Of a stretch of 64,000 bases of DNA, positions 1-10,162 are shown one piece after another (position 1 is the first letter of the stretch; each line of letters opens with the position of its first letter). The DNA comes from Garcia nutans. Its lineage: Eukaryota; Streptophyta; Magnoliopsida; Malpighiales; Euphorbiaceae. The stretch covers positions 6,448,001 to 6,512,000 of the forward strand of contig CANTUV010000009.1 of assembly GCA_947685225.1 (NCBI GenBank), written 5' to 3'. The position numbers and the translations under genes were made by a program. The notes below the pieces were generated by a model, which worked only from the letters and a program-made list of their open reading frames with translations, ran no database searches and was not told the DNA's origin.

Positions 1-917
1 CTTGAAGCAATCTAATTTGATGTGATCACATTTACCACGCTCATCGCATTTTACTTCATTTTTCTTATCTTTATCTTTGAAAGAGGGTTTAGAGATTGTA
101 CCTTTACTATTTTGTAATCTTCTCCTTCTCTTTCAATCATTCATTCTTTTTTAGAACATTATCATTTCTTCTTCATCATCACTATTTTCATTGCTTGAGC
201 TCTCAACTTCTTTGATTGTTTTGAGAGCTATTGGTTTCCTCTTCTCTTTCTCACCTTGTTCTTCTTCTTTTTCATTGTGTAGCTCAAAGGTGACTAGCTT
301 TGCTACAAGCTCATTGGTTCTTAAGGTTCTAAGATCATAAGCTTCTTCAATGGAGGAGACTTTTGATTTAAAGCTCTTTCTTGCACTTAGAACTCTCAAG
401 ATTTTTCTATTTACATCACCTTGACCGTATACCTTGCCATACTTCTTTAGTTCGTTGACAATGGAAAGCAAACGATTTGTCATGTCGGTGATGTTTTTAT
501 TAGGTTTCATCTTGAATAGCTCATACTCATGGACATGCATTTGCTTCTTGGTGAACCTCACTTAGGTAGTGCTCTCATGATAGTTCTCAAGTGTCTTCTA
601 AATGCAATGAGCACACGTAAGATGTTGGACTCTCTCACCTTCTTCTCTTGAAATAGAATTTATCAAGATGGAGGCGGCTCTATTATTCTTGAACCAGTCT
701 TTCACATTAGCACTTGACCATTGTGATTTAGAAAGAGGAACTTGGACACCTTCAACTTCATAAGTAGGAGATTTCCATTCACTTTCTACAAAATCCCAAA
801 GCTTAATTCCTTCACTATCTAGAAACAAATACATTTTGTGTTTCCAATAGGAGTAATCCTAAGAATAGAGTTGAGATTTCCATGAGAATTTAAGGTGGAT
901 GAAGAAGAAGTTGCCAT
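1..917 (-). pseudogene. Copia retrotransposon gag (broken, runs off the left edge)
   Basis: The minus strand opens with an ATG at 917 and a Ser-rich N terminus, then breaks frame. It continues at 834-598 with the gag N-terminal region (LWDFVESEW, WFKNNRAASILINSIS) and at 561-151 with a UBN2-type gag core (HEYELFKMKPNKNI, then GKVYGQGDVNRKILR). An acidic Ser/Glu stretch follows and then a degraded zinc knuckle near 7-50, where two of the usual Cys/Gly positions have changed (CDERGKCDHIKLDC). At least two frame breaks and stops lie between the pieces, so no full Gag can be made. The UBN2 type and the order LTR, PBS, gag identify a plant Ty1/Copia element. Protease, integrase and RT would lie to the left of this window. 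Confidence 0.85.
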
Positions 918-957
918 TGTGGATCAAATTTCATAATTAAGTTTAAGAAATATTTAG

Positions 958-969
958 GCTCTAATACCA
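958..969 (-). other. Primer binding site of the Copia element (initiator tRNA-Met type)
   Basis: On the minus strand this reads TGGTATTAGAGC. It differs at one base from TGGTATCAGAGC, the plant Copia primer site complementary to the 3' end of initiator tRNA-Met. It lies between the LTR and the gag start, as expected for an element running leftward. Confidence 0.8.
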
Positions 970-974
970 ATTTT

Positions 975-2189
975 TGTCCCAGGATAATTGGTTGATTTGA
1001 AGAAGTTATGGTAAATTAAAAATTCACAAACAAGAAATGTATAAGATGTAGAGAATAGAACAAAGTACACAAAGATTTATAGAGGTTAGGATTTACCTTG
1101 ATACTACATCCACTTCTTTAACAACTTGTTAAGGTTCCACTAGTTTTGAGTTTTTACAAGCTTAACTCTAACTTGGTGTTTTCTCTAGGTCACACCCAAC
1201 TATACAATGGTTTGAGTATAATCCTCACAACCCTTATAAGAGTTTTTCCAGTCTCACTCTCACAACCTAAGTGTTTCCAAGCTCACACTTAAACTTCAGA
1301 TGGTGTTTAATACTCACACCCAATACTCTATCAATATAAGATGTAATTTTTGATACAAATAAAATAAAGATGTTTTAGTAGGCTATTACAATCACAACTC
1401 TCCTTAAAAATGAAGTATCTTATGGTATATATAGCCTACAAACCATGAAATATCCGTTTGAGGTGTGGTCCAATATGTTTGATTCTTGTCTTCCACTAAT
1501 TTCTTGGCCATAGCAATTTCATGGTCAGACTTAGATAGGTCTGGTAGAAATTTCTTAATTTTGGTCGGGAAACATAGTAGTCCGATCGCAACATTTGAAA
1601 TTCTTCTTAATGCTCTTCCAACGGTTGGTCCACATTGCTTCCACTAATTGATTTGAGATGCAACGGCTTCTGACTTGTGTAATATTTAAATATTCCAGTC
1701 GCACTTGCATCTGGTTTGGTAGAAATGGTTTGTTCAAATTTTGAGCGTACTTCTGGTCGGGAGCCTTACTAGATGATTTTACAGAAATTTGCTTGGGAGG
1801 TCCAATCGAAATTCTTGTTGGTCTGGTCGGACTTTTTATGGTACTCTGCGAATTTGGGAGTACTTCTGACCATGAAACCATCTATGTGAACTATCTTATT
1901 TTTTAGCCAATAGTCTAGTCAGACTACTTAAAGGCCCGGTCTGACTGATTAAAGGTCCGATCAAACTTTATGTGGTATGCTAAGATTTTGAGAGTATTTT
2001 TCACCGTGAATCCTTCTGTGTAACTTTTCTCTATTTGTCATTGAAGGTCTGGTCGAGCTTCCCGATGGTCTGATCAAACTTCTCAAGATTTCTTCAAAAA
2101 TTAACTTCCTGCAAAGTGTAACTTAATACAAATATTACTTCAATTCAATTTGACTGTCTAAGATCAAAAATAGGGTAATTGGACTAACA
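975..2189 (-). mobile_element. 5' LTR of the Copia element
   Basis: The inner end starts at the TG of TGTCCCAGG, five bases from the primer binding site. The outer end is placed at CTAACA (2189), because on the minus strand it gives a TGTTAG start common in Copia LTRs and because the dispersed repeat of 2190-3560 begins there. That end is uncertain by some 70 bp: the repeat copy at 62750 shows weak similarity slightly further left. The element's other LTR is outside the window, so no target duplication can be tested. The interior carries several copies of a GGTCTGGTCGG-like motif between about 1540 and 2080. Confidence 0.6.
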
Positions 2190-3560
2190 TCATTTGAATC
2201 GGACGTCGAAAGGCCCTGAAGGGGCCATTTGAATTTTTCTACACAAACTAAGTACTTTGTGGTAGTGAACCCTTAATTTTTCATCATTATATCAAAATCC
2301 AACCCGTTAAAGTCACAATACAACTCAAAATCACTCAAAATAGACATCGGATAAGAGAGAACAAACTTGTAGAGTTTTATTGCACAAAAATTAGGCTCGA
2401 TTAGGCCCTTTGAAGGTTCTACTGCAGGGAGCTAGAAATATGTTGTTGCATCCCAATTTGCTACTATGTTGCCCAAATATGTTCTCAATTTTTTCAATTT
2501 ATTCTTCAAAACTCTATAAATAGACCCTCTCCACCATAGTTTCACATACACCAACCAACCAAGTAAACCTAATTGCTAGTTGGTTCACTCTTTCTCTCTC
2601 TTTTCTTCCTAAAAGAAAAATATTCTTTCTTCCTTAGTAAGAACCACCTAAAACTTGTTTCCTTAACAAGTATGGGTGCTATTCAACTCAATCTTTATTT
2701 TTCTTAAACAAGCCTGAGCCAGTTGCTTCCTTAGCAACTAAGAAGTCCTGGGCCTAGGTGGAACTCTGTTCCGGACACATACTCAAGCCTACACCACTAA
2801 AGCTGCCAAAAAAGGCAAAATTCTAAACTTGAATTCTTTTGAAAGTATGCATAATCTTGGATTTTAGGCCCATACTTTAGACTTAAAATTAACCAAACTT
2901 GGATCTAACCTTAGGTCTAAACCCATTTTTTTGGATTTTTGACCTAAAATCAATTTTCAAACCTAATTTTCGCATAAAATTTGATTTTATTAAGTTAAAA
3001 TCAATGTTAGACCGAGGTTTATCAAATTAAACTTAATTTCCATATAAACTTTGGTTTTATCAAGTTAAAGTCAATCTTAGACCTAAGTTTATCAATTTAA
3101 ACCTAATGTTCACATAAACTTTGATTTTATCTAGTTAAAATCAATCTTAGACCTAGGTTTATCAAGTTAAACCTAATTTCTACATATACATAGGTTTTAT
3201 CGAGTTAAAACCTAAAATCAACTTAAACATAGGTTTATCTAGTTTAGGTTAAGACGCCCATTTTGAGTTTAAAAACAACCATTTCAAAATAGTTAGAACT
3301 ACGTAGGTTTTGATTTCTATTCAAATGGGTATGCAAACCTACTTGGAATATTAATCCAATTTCCAAGTCCACTTTGTAAAAATAAACCTTTTCTTTCAAC
3401 TTTTATCTTTTGTCTCTCTAAATTATGAAGTTCCTTTGCTAATTGTTTTGGGAAATGTTTGCTAAATATTTTGGAAAATGTGTGCTCAACCTAGAATCCA
3501 TAAGGCTAGATTTGGGATTCCCCTATTTATTTGGAATTTTTAATTGTAACTTTAATTTAA
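2190..3560 (+). repeat. Dispersed repeat block, copy 1 (TATA-bearing, with minisatellite)
   Basis: It shares ordered blocks with 62770-64000: an ATCGGAC...GGCCC...GCC segment, a CTCTATAAATAG box (about 2511 and 63140), the phrase GTAAACCTAATTGCTAG, and then a minisatellite. The order TATA box, short leader, repeats resembles the promoter half of an LTR or the 5' end of a retroelement read on the plus strand, but no coding region is attached. The family is not recognised. The Copia LTR ends exactly where this block begins, so the Copia element probably inserted into it. Confidence 0.65.
2930..3265 (+). repeat. 70-bp minisatellite within the dispersed repeat
   Basis: About four to five degenerate units carry GGTTTATCAAGTTAAACC and AAAATCAATCTTAGACCTA. 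The GTTTATC cores fall near 3016, 3086, 3156 and 3232, so the period is 70-76 bp. The matching array at 63688-64000 has a period of about 77 bp. No spacers alternate with conserved repeats, so this is not a CRISPR-like array. Confidence 0.75.
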
Positions 3561-5219
3561 TTTTTATTTTCATTGTTATTTGCTTAGGAAATGATGTTTA
3601 CATATTGTTCATATAATATGAATGTCATTCATACTTTGAATTGTCATTTCATGAAAATTATTTTATAAGTTTTTATTTAATATAAGGCCAAACTTTTTCT
3701 ACTTAAAATAAGTCTAAATCTAGCCCCAAAATCCATCCTTTATTAAAATATTTTTATTTAATAGTGAAGTTAAAAAAAGAATTTTGAAGAAATTATTGAT
3801 TGTAGTGAAAGAAGATGTATTTTTGAAAAAAAAAATTATTTTAGTGAGGAATGAGTTATTTTTAAAAATTTACTCCAACTTTTTTTATAAAAAGTATAAA
3901 TATTTTTAGTTTTTATAGTATTTTTAGAATAAAAAAAATTTAGGTAGTTATGTAAATATCCCTCATTTTTATTATTTTATGTTGGATAATTGAATTGAAT
4001 CACATATAAGGTCATTAGGTCGAATTATCAAATTGAATATATTATTTTACAAATTTTGGATTATTCAAATTTGAGATTTATAGAAGAAATGAATTTAATT
4101 ATTAATTTTAATTATTTATTTTATTGAGTTATGTTGAATAATTAAATTGAATCACATATAAAATTATTGGTTTGAGTCATCAAGTTGAATATATTAGTTC
4201 ACAAATTTTGGATGATTCAAATTTGAGTAATTCGAGTTTGAATAATTAATTGTAAATTATATGCTAATTCAGGAGTGAATTATTTAAGCAAGTGATTTTT
4301 TTATATTAACTACCCTTTCAAAGTTGAGCATCAATTGATCTACACACTTGGTAAAGCTCCATGCTTAAGCAAGTGAATTTTAACGGGCCTGTTTTTGCAT
4401 TCTAAACAGATCATGTGTAGGTTTTTTTAGATAAAAGTATTTAAAAATATATATCTAAACATATACTTTATTTAAAAATATTTTTTTAATAAAATTAGTT
4501 ATATGTTACATATAACTAAATATATATCTAGTTATATATAATATATACTCACATATAATATATACTTTTATATTAATATATTTTATTTAATTTATATTTT
4601 TTAAATAACTTTAACATATACTATAAAACTTATTATATTTTTTTAATATATAACATAATTCACGTTTTCTATACACATATATCTAGTTATACGTGAAATA
4701 TACATATATATAACTAAACATATAATAGTTATATTATATTATTTTTTTAAATTCAACTCATATATCTAGTTATATGTAACATATCTCTATACCGACGTAT
4801 ATTCATATATATATCCACATATAATAACATATATTATTATTTTTTAGTTAAAGTATATGTAACATATACTGACATATACTATACATTGTTATTCTTTATT
4901 TAAAATATATGTAACATATACACATATATACTTACATATACTTTTATTCTTTAGTTAAAGTATATGTAACATATATTGACATATACCCATATATATCTAC
5001 ATATATGTAAACTTATAAAAATTATTTCTTTAAAGCATTTTATCAACCATGTGGTGTGAATTCATATTAAAAAAAAATTCTTGAACATTACAATTTAAAA
5101 TCTAAAAACATAAAAAATAAAAAACAAGCAAGAAGAAATAAAATTACAACAAATTAAGTTCTCAAAAACTCCATTGACATATGCTCAACATTAACCCAAC
5201 AACATAACTATCATTACCA
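3561..5219. other. AT-rich spacer, no gene seen
   Basis: The stretch is very AT-rich. Between about 4440 and 5000 it holds many irregular copies of TATATGTAACATATA and CATATATATCTAGTTATA. No open frame carries a recognisable protein. Confidence 0.6.
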
Positions 5220-5260
5220 CCCCCCCCCCCCCCACCCCCCCCCCCCCCCCCCCCCCCCCC
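5220..5260. repeat. Poly-C tract
   Basis: Forty-one bases are all C except one A at 5234, with 26 uninterrupted Cs at 5235-5260. It is the only long C or G homopolymer in a window full of A/T runs. Its true length is doubtful because such runs are often miscalled. Confidence 0.9.
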
Positions 5261-5270
5261 AAGTTAATCT

Positions 5271-5720
5271 TCACATATGCACTCTGAAACATTTTTGGAA
5301 TTTTGTTTTGGTACAATCAATCAAAATCCACTTTTTTCCTTGCAAGTTGTAGAAGGCATAAAAGAATTGGCTTTTGCCTTGAGGTCTCACCACCTTGTGA
5401 GTTGTACTTTTGAACCTATTGTTGCTCAATATATACCTTCTTGGGCATCGCACATCAATTAAATTAATAAAATGGAAATCAGAAGATTCAAAACTTGAGT
5501 AAATAATTGAGAAACGTTGCTTTCCAACCAATATATGTCTCATAATACAAGAAATTAGAGATCAAAATCCAGATATAAAAATGATATTAAATACCTGAAT
5601 AGCATCACCAATATTGACCACTATATTGTTAATTGTAAGGGTTACAAGAATCCATTCTCCAATTTTGCTAAGTTGCAATCCCCCAGCTTCATCTTGGAAA
5701 GCAAGAGTAATACTAACAAC
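5271..5720 (-). pseudogene. 2-oxoglutarate/Fe(II) dioxygenase fragment (C-terminal half)
   Basis: The minus strand at about 5720-5595 reads DEAGGLQLSKIGEWI and then NNIVVNIGDAIQ, followed at once by GTATTT, a plausible splice donor. The next segment, 5495-5271, reads ILSNNRFKSTTHKVV and FFYAFYNLQGK. This matches the C-terminal core of plant DOXC-type oxygenases (GLQ..K.GKW, VVNIGD.LQ..SNG.Y.S..HR). Upstream, where the HxD iron ligands should be, the frame is closed and no motif appears. The R-x-S co-substrate motif is also not intact. It is a 5'-truncated relic with one possible intron. The specific substrate class cannot be told. Confidence 0.6.
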
Positions 5721-6385
5721 CAATCATTTAACAACTTTGCTACTCCATCCTAAAAAAACTACACGTTCATAACATTACACCTTGTTAACAAGCATGTACC
5801 ACATAATTAATATCTATTAATTGATCATTCCAATTCAAATTCTTAATAGGTTTTTAATCAATGTTAAAAAAAAGAAAAAAAAATTAATCTCACAGTGACA
5901 GGTACTGTATCTAGCCTCAAATAGAAAACAGCAGAGAACTAAATAACCCACAATCAATTCACATTAGAATCACAGCTTCCATGTTTAAAAGCAAAATAAA
6001 AATCACAGGTTCCCATTTCAATTGCCAATAGATACTACGACCCAAAAGAAACTCAGCATTCAACTAAATTCATATTTCAAATTTATTTTTAATAAAATTT
6101 TAATAATAACAATTATTATGAATTCCAAGAATTAGACAAAAGCAAATGTTACACCATCAAAGAAGCTAATACTGGTAGCTTTATCTTCTTTTCTCACATA
6201 CTCTGCCATTTGTTTTGTTGTACTCTAATCCGGCGAGTCCTCTAATCGACACAGAATATAGCTTGTCATTGATCTGGCGATTGTCATCACTGTTAGGGAT
6301 GTGGATGAGGAATGGGATATTGCTGGGCCCAATAGCTAGAGGATAATAGTGGTGGGTTATGTGGCACTACCATAATATATTAGAT
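5721..6385. other. Spacer upstream of the dioxygenase relic
   Basis: The composition is less AT-extreme than the neighbours, and short minus-strand open stretches occur, for example one starting MAEYVRKEDK near 6210. No known family or the missing dioxygenase exons could be recognised. Confidence 0.4.
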
Positions 6386-8269
6386 TACTGAGAAAAATTT
6401 ACCGACAGAAAATTTTTTATTGCTAATATTAACAAAATATCGAGAGAAATTATTAAAAAAATAAATTAGAAAATATACTGACAAAATACCAAAAGAAAAT
6501 TTTACTAACAGATATTTTGTCGACAATAATAGCGCCAGCAGATAGCTCCAATAATTATCGATAAACTTTATCGACAGAAATGTCAAAGAGTCGAAAATAC
6601 TTAGCGTGAATTATTGTCAACTTTTTAGTGATAAACTTTACCAACATATATTTATGTAGGTAATACAGAAAGAATATATTTTATGTCGATAATACCAAGA
6701 GAATAACTTTCTGTAGGTAAATTACCAAGAAAATTACAGACAGAAAATATATTTTCTCGGTATTACTAATAAAAAATATATTTTGATGGTAATACCAAGA
6801 GAAAATATTTTTTATCGATAAAATTACTTAGAGAAAATATATTATCTCGGTATTATCGATATAAATATTTGTCTCTGTAAATGAATAGTCATAACTTAAT
6901 TAGTTGGGCGAAAATTTTACAGCCAATAGGAGAGCCATTTACCAAGAGAAAGTATTTTTCTGTTGGTAAAATTATTAAGAAAATATATTTTATGTCAATA
7001 AAATTACTAAAAAATATATTTTTTATCAGTAATACTGACAGAAAAGTAGTTTTCTCTATAAATGAATAGTCGCAACCTAATTAGTTTGACATAAATTTTA
7101 TCGCCATAAAGTGAGCCGTTTTCCAAGAGAAAATATTTTTTCGTTGGTAAAATTACCAAAAAAATAAATTTTTTGTAAGTAATACTAACAGAAAGATAGT
7201 TCTCTCGGTAAATAAATAGTCACAACTTAATTAGTTTGGTAAAACTTTTACCGCCATTAAGTGAGCCAATTACCAAAAAAAGCATTTCTTGTCGGTAAAA
7301 TTATTGAGAAAATATATTTTCTGTAGGTAATACTGACATAAAAGTAATTCTCTCGATAAATAAATAGTCACAACCTATAGTTGGGCGAGAATTTTACTGT
7401 CATTAACCATTTACTAAGAAAATGTATTTTTTCGTCGATAAAATTACCGATAGAATATATTTTCTTTTGATAATATTTAGAGAATATATTTTCTATCAGT
7501 AATACTGACAAAAAAATAATTCTCTCGAAAAATAAAAATGGTCGTAACTTAATTAGTTGGGCGAAAATTTTACTGTCATTAGATAAGTCATTTACCAAGA
7601 GAAAGTATTTTTTTTCCGGTAAAATTACCGAGAGAATACATTTTCTATTGATAATATTGAGATAATATATTATCTGTCGGTAGTATCGAGTGATAATTTT
7701 TCTCTCGGTAAGTATAAAACTATGTAGAAAATTTTACCACCTAAATTGTATATCTATCAACAGACTGTGTAAATTTCCCGACAGATGACTGGTTATCTTG
7801 GTAAATTTATCGACACACTTATTTCTCTCGGTATATTTTACCTATAAAAATAAATTCTTTTCTCCTCTCTCATTTTTATCAGCCCTCCCCCATTTCTCCT
7901 CTGCCTCTGTCCGTCTGTGTCTCATTTTTTGTGTTTTTCTTTTTTGCTTGAAGAAGAAGAAGACGAAGGTATTTATTTTTTTAATATTTGTTAAATTTTC
8001 GTTATTTATTTTTTGATTTGTTGTTATTTTCTATAAATATGATATTTTATTTTGAATTTGTGAGTGTTGTAGTTTAGGTTGACTATTTATATTTTGGTTG
8101 TGTGTTGTTTCATTTTTAGGTTTTTTTTTACTTTTTTAATAAAATTTAGGTAAATTTTACTTTTTTTAATTTCCAAAAAAAATAAATTTATAAATTTATT
8201 TTAATTAAATCTCTAAAATAATATTTTAATTAATCAAATTATTATTTTAGAGATTTTAAAAATTTTCAT

Positions 8270-8880
8270 AATATATTTAGAAATTTTTTGTACTTAGAAA
8301 TTTATTTAGTGTATTTTTATATTTTTTAAAAAATTTTAAGTAAAATTGATTTATTTTTATAAATTTCATGATAAAATTTTAAAAAAATTAATTTTTAAAA
8401 TTTTTTTGATTAAACAAAATATGTTTTATGAAATTTTAAAATTTTTTGTCATATTTTTCAAAATTTTTTGGTAAATAAGAATATTTTAGGGTGTTAGGTT
8501 AAAAACAATTTTAGGTAAATTTGATTTATTTTTATAAATTTAAAAATAAAAATTATAGTTTTTTTTAATTTTTTTAATTAAATAAATTATGTTTTAAGGA
8601 ATGTTAAAATTTTTCGTTATATTTTTAGAATTTTTTTAGTAATTAGAAATATTTTAGGGTGTTAGATCTTTTTAGGGTATTTTTTAATTTTAAAAAAAAA
8701 TTAAAAATCAAATAAAAATTTTATTTAATTAAGTAGAATAATTCTTAGGAAATTTTAAAATTTTTCATAACATTTTTAGAAATTTTTTGGTATTTAGAAA
8801 ATTTTTAGGGTGTTAGATTTTTTTAGGTATTTTTAGTGATTTTTATGTTTTTAGTTAAAATATCATAATTTATGATTTTT
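8270..8880. repeat. Degenerate tandem repeat inside the CACTA-like element
   Basis: Three to four units share TTTTTAGAAATTTTTTGGTA followed by GGGTGTTAG. The GGGTGTTAG marks fall near 8490, 8657 and 8808, so the spacing is 150-167 bp. The repeat makes up part of the AT-rich interior. Confidence 0.5.
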
Positions 8881-9115
8881 TGAAATTTTAGGTTTTATGT
8901 AAAAAATATAATTTAGGGTTCATTTTATAATTTTATATATTTTTAGCTAATTATTTTTAAGAATTAAAATTTTTGGTTATTTTTATTAATTTATATGCAA
9001 TAAGTGTTTAAATTTTTTATTTTATGGATTTTTAGTTAATTAATATTAAGAATTAAAATTTTATAATTATTTTATTATTTTATAAAAAATTAGTATTATT
9101 TTATAGACTGCTCAG

Positions 9116-9316
9116 CAACAGATTTAGGAGCAGGTACAAGTCTAGATACAGTAGTAGGTTCAGATCCGGATGTAGAAGCAGATATAGACCGAGGTGTAAA
9201 GGTTAATCCAACAACAACTTAATGAGTTTATGATCAACTTTATATAAGAGATCGTCGATCCATTACAGTAGTTTTCTCTGGATGGTTCTCCTCCACCGCC
9301 TTCTACTTTTACTTAA
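9116..9316 (+). pseudogene. C-terminal remnant of a CACTA-element ORF
   Basis: One frame reads QQI*EQVQV and then QQQLNEFMINF, DPLQ*FSLDGSPPPPSTFT and a stop, interrupted by about nine in-frame stops. Most interrupting stops are TAG where a Gln-rich run makes CAG the likely ancestor. Gln-rich segments with a Pro-rich tail close many plant CACTA-encoded proteins, which suits its position just before the 3' subterminal repeats. The plus orientation of the element is inferred from this fragment. Confidence 0.5.
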
Positions 9317-10162
9317 TTTTATTTTTTTATATGTACTTTATATTTTAATTTTATATTTTTCAGATATTTTTTATTATTTTTATGAACATTTATTTTATAC
9401 TTGTTTATTTATTAAATTTAATTTTTATTTAAATATAAATTTTATTTAAGTATTTTTTTTATTATTTTTAATATTCAATTCATTCATACATTTTATATAT
9501 ACATTATAAAAATTAAAAAGAATAATAAAAAATATATTTTAAAATTTAAAAATAATTAAATTTTGTAATAAAAAATCTTTTTTACCAACAAATTTAAATA
9601 GTCTGTCGGCATATGAATTGCCGACATAAAATTTAAATAGTTTGTCGGCATATGAATTGCCGACATCCACAAAATGAGCGAGACTTAATTTTGTTGGAAT
9701 TACCAACTAAGTCATTTTCTGTCGGTAAGGCCGACAGAATTTTTTGTCGAAAATTTTTATAGGTATTACTGATAGAAAATCAATTTTTATCGGTATTACC
9801 AACAGAATAACTCATTTTATCGATAAACTTTACCGACAACATTTTTAACGAAAGTGCTGATTAAAAATTTTCTCTCGATAATTTTTTGATAGACGTTTAT
9901 TTTCGTTGGTATTTTCATTACTGGTAAAGAATATGACTACATAAATTTTCTGTTGGTAATTCGTCGGTAAATCTAATTACTGATAAAAAAAATAAGGGTT
10001 GCCGATAAATTTTTTTATTGGTAATCCAATAAATTCTCGCAGTATGGGTTTTATGGTGAGCGATGTCATTTTGGATTATTAGGTCTTGAATAAGGTTGTA
10101 GATTGGGAAATTATGTTTCAGTCAATTGTTTTTTTTATGATATTTGCAACGGTGAAGGTGCC

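Larger units (their letters stand above)
6386..10044 (+). mobile_element. CACTA-like (En/Spm type) DNA transposon, decayed
   Basis: The left end reads TACTGAGAAAAATTTACC. The right end, read inward, is TACTGCGAGAATTTATTGG, giving imperfect terminal inverted repeats close to the CACTG ends of the superfamily. The first 1.4 kb (6386-7840) and last 0.45 kb (9590-10044) are packed with copies of TTACCGACAGAAAATA and its inverse TATTTTCTGTCGGTAA in both orientations. Such dense subterminal repeats are typical of CACTA elements. Two copies of a palindrome (TGTCGGCATATGAATTGCCG) sit at 9602 and 9641. A 3-bp target duplication was not found at the assigned ends. The interior is AT-rich and keeps only a trace of coding sequence at 9116-9316. 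Confidence 0.65.

Noticed and set aside
2930..3265. Regularly spaced repeats as a CRISPR array
   Set aside because: The units are contiguous and degenerate without unique spacers, and the DNA is from a plant nucleus.
5780..6370. Missing upstream exons of the dioxygenase
   Set aside because: No frame shows the HxD motif or other family landmarks; short open stretches here look accidental.
7368..8016. Short ORFs inside the CACTA-like element
   Set aside because: Phe/Ile/Lys-rich readings of subterminal repeats, present on both strands, with no domain.
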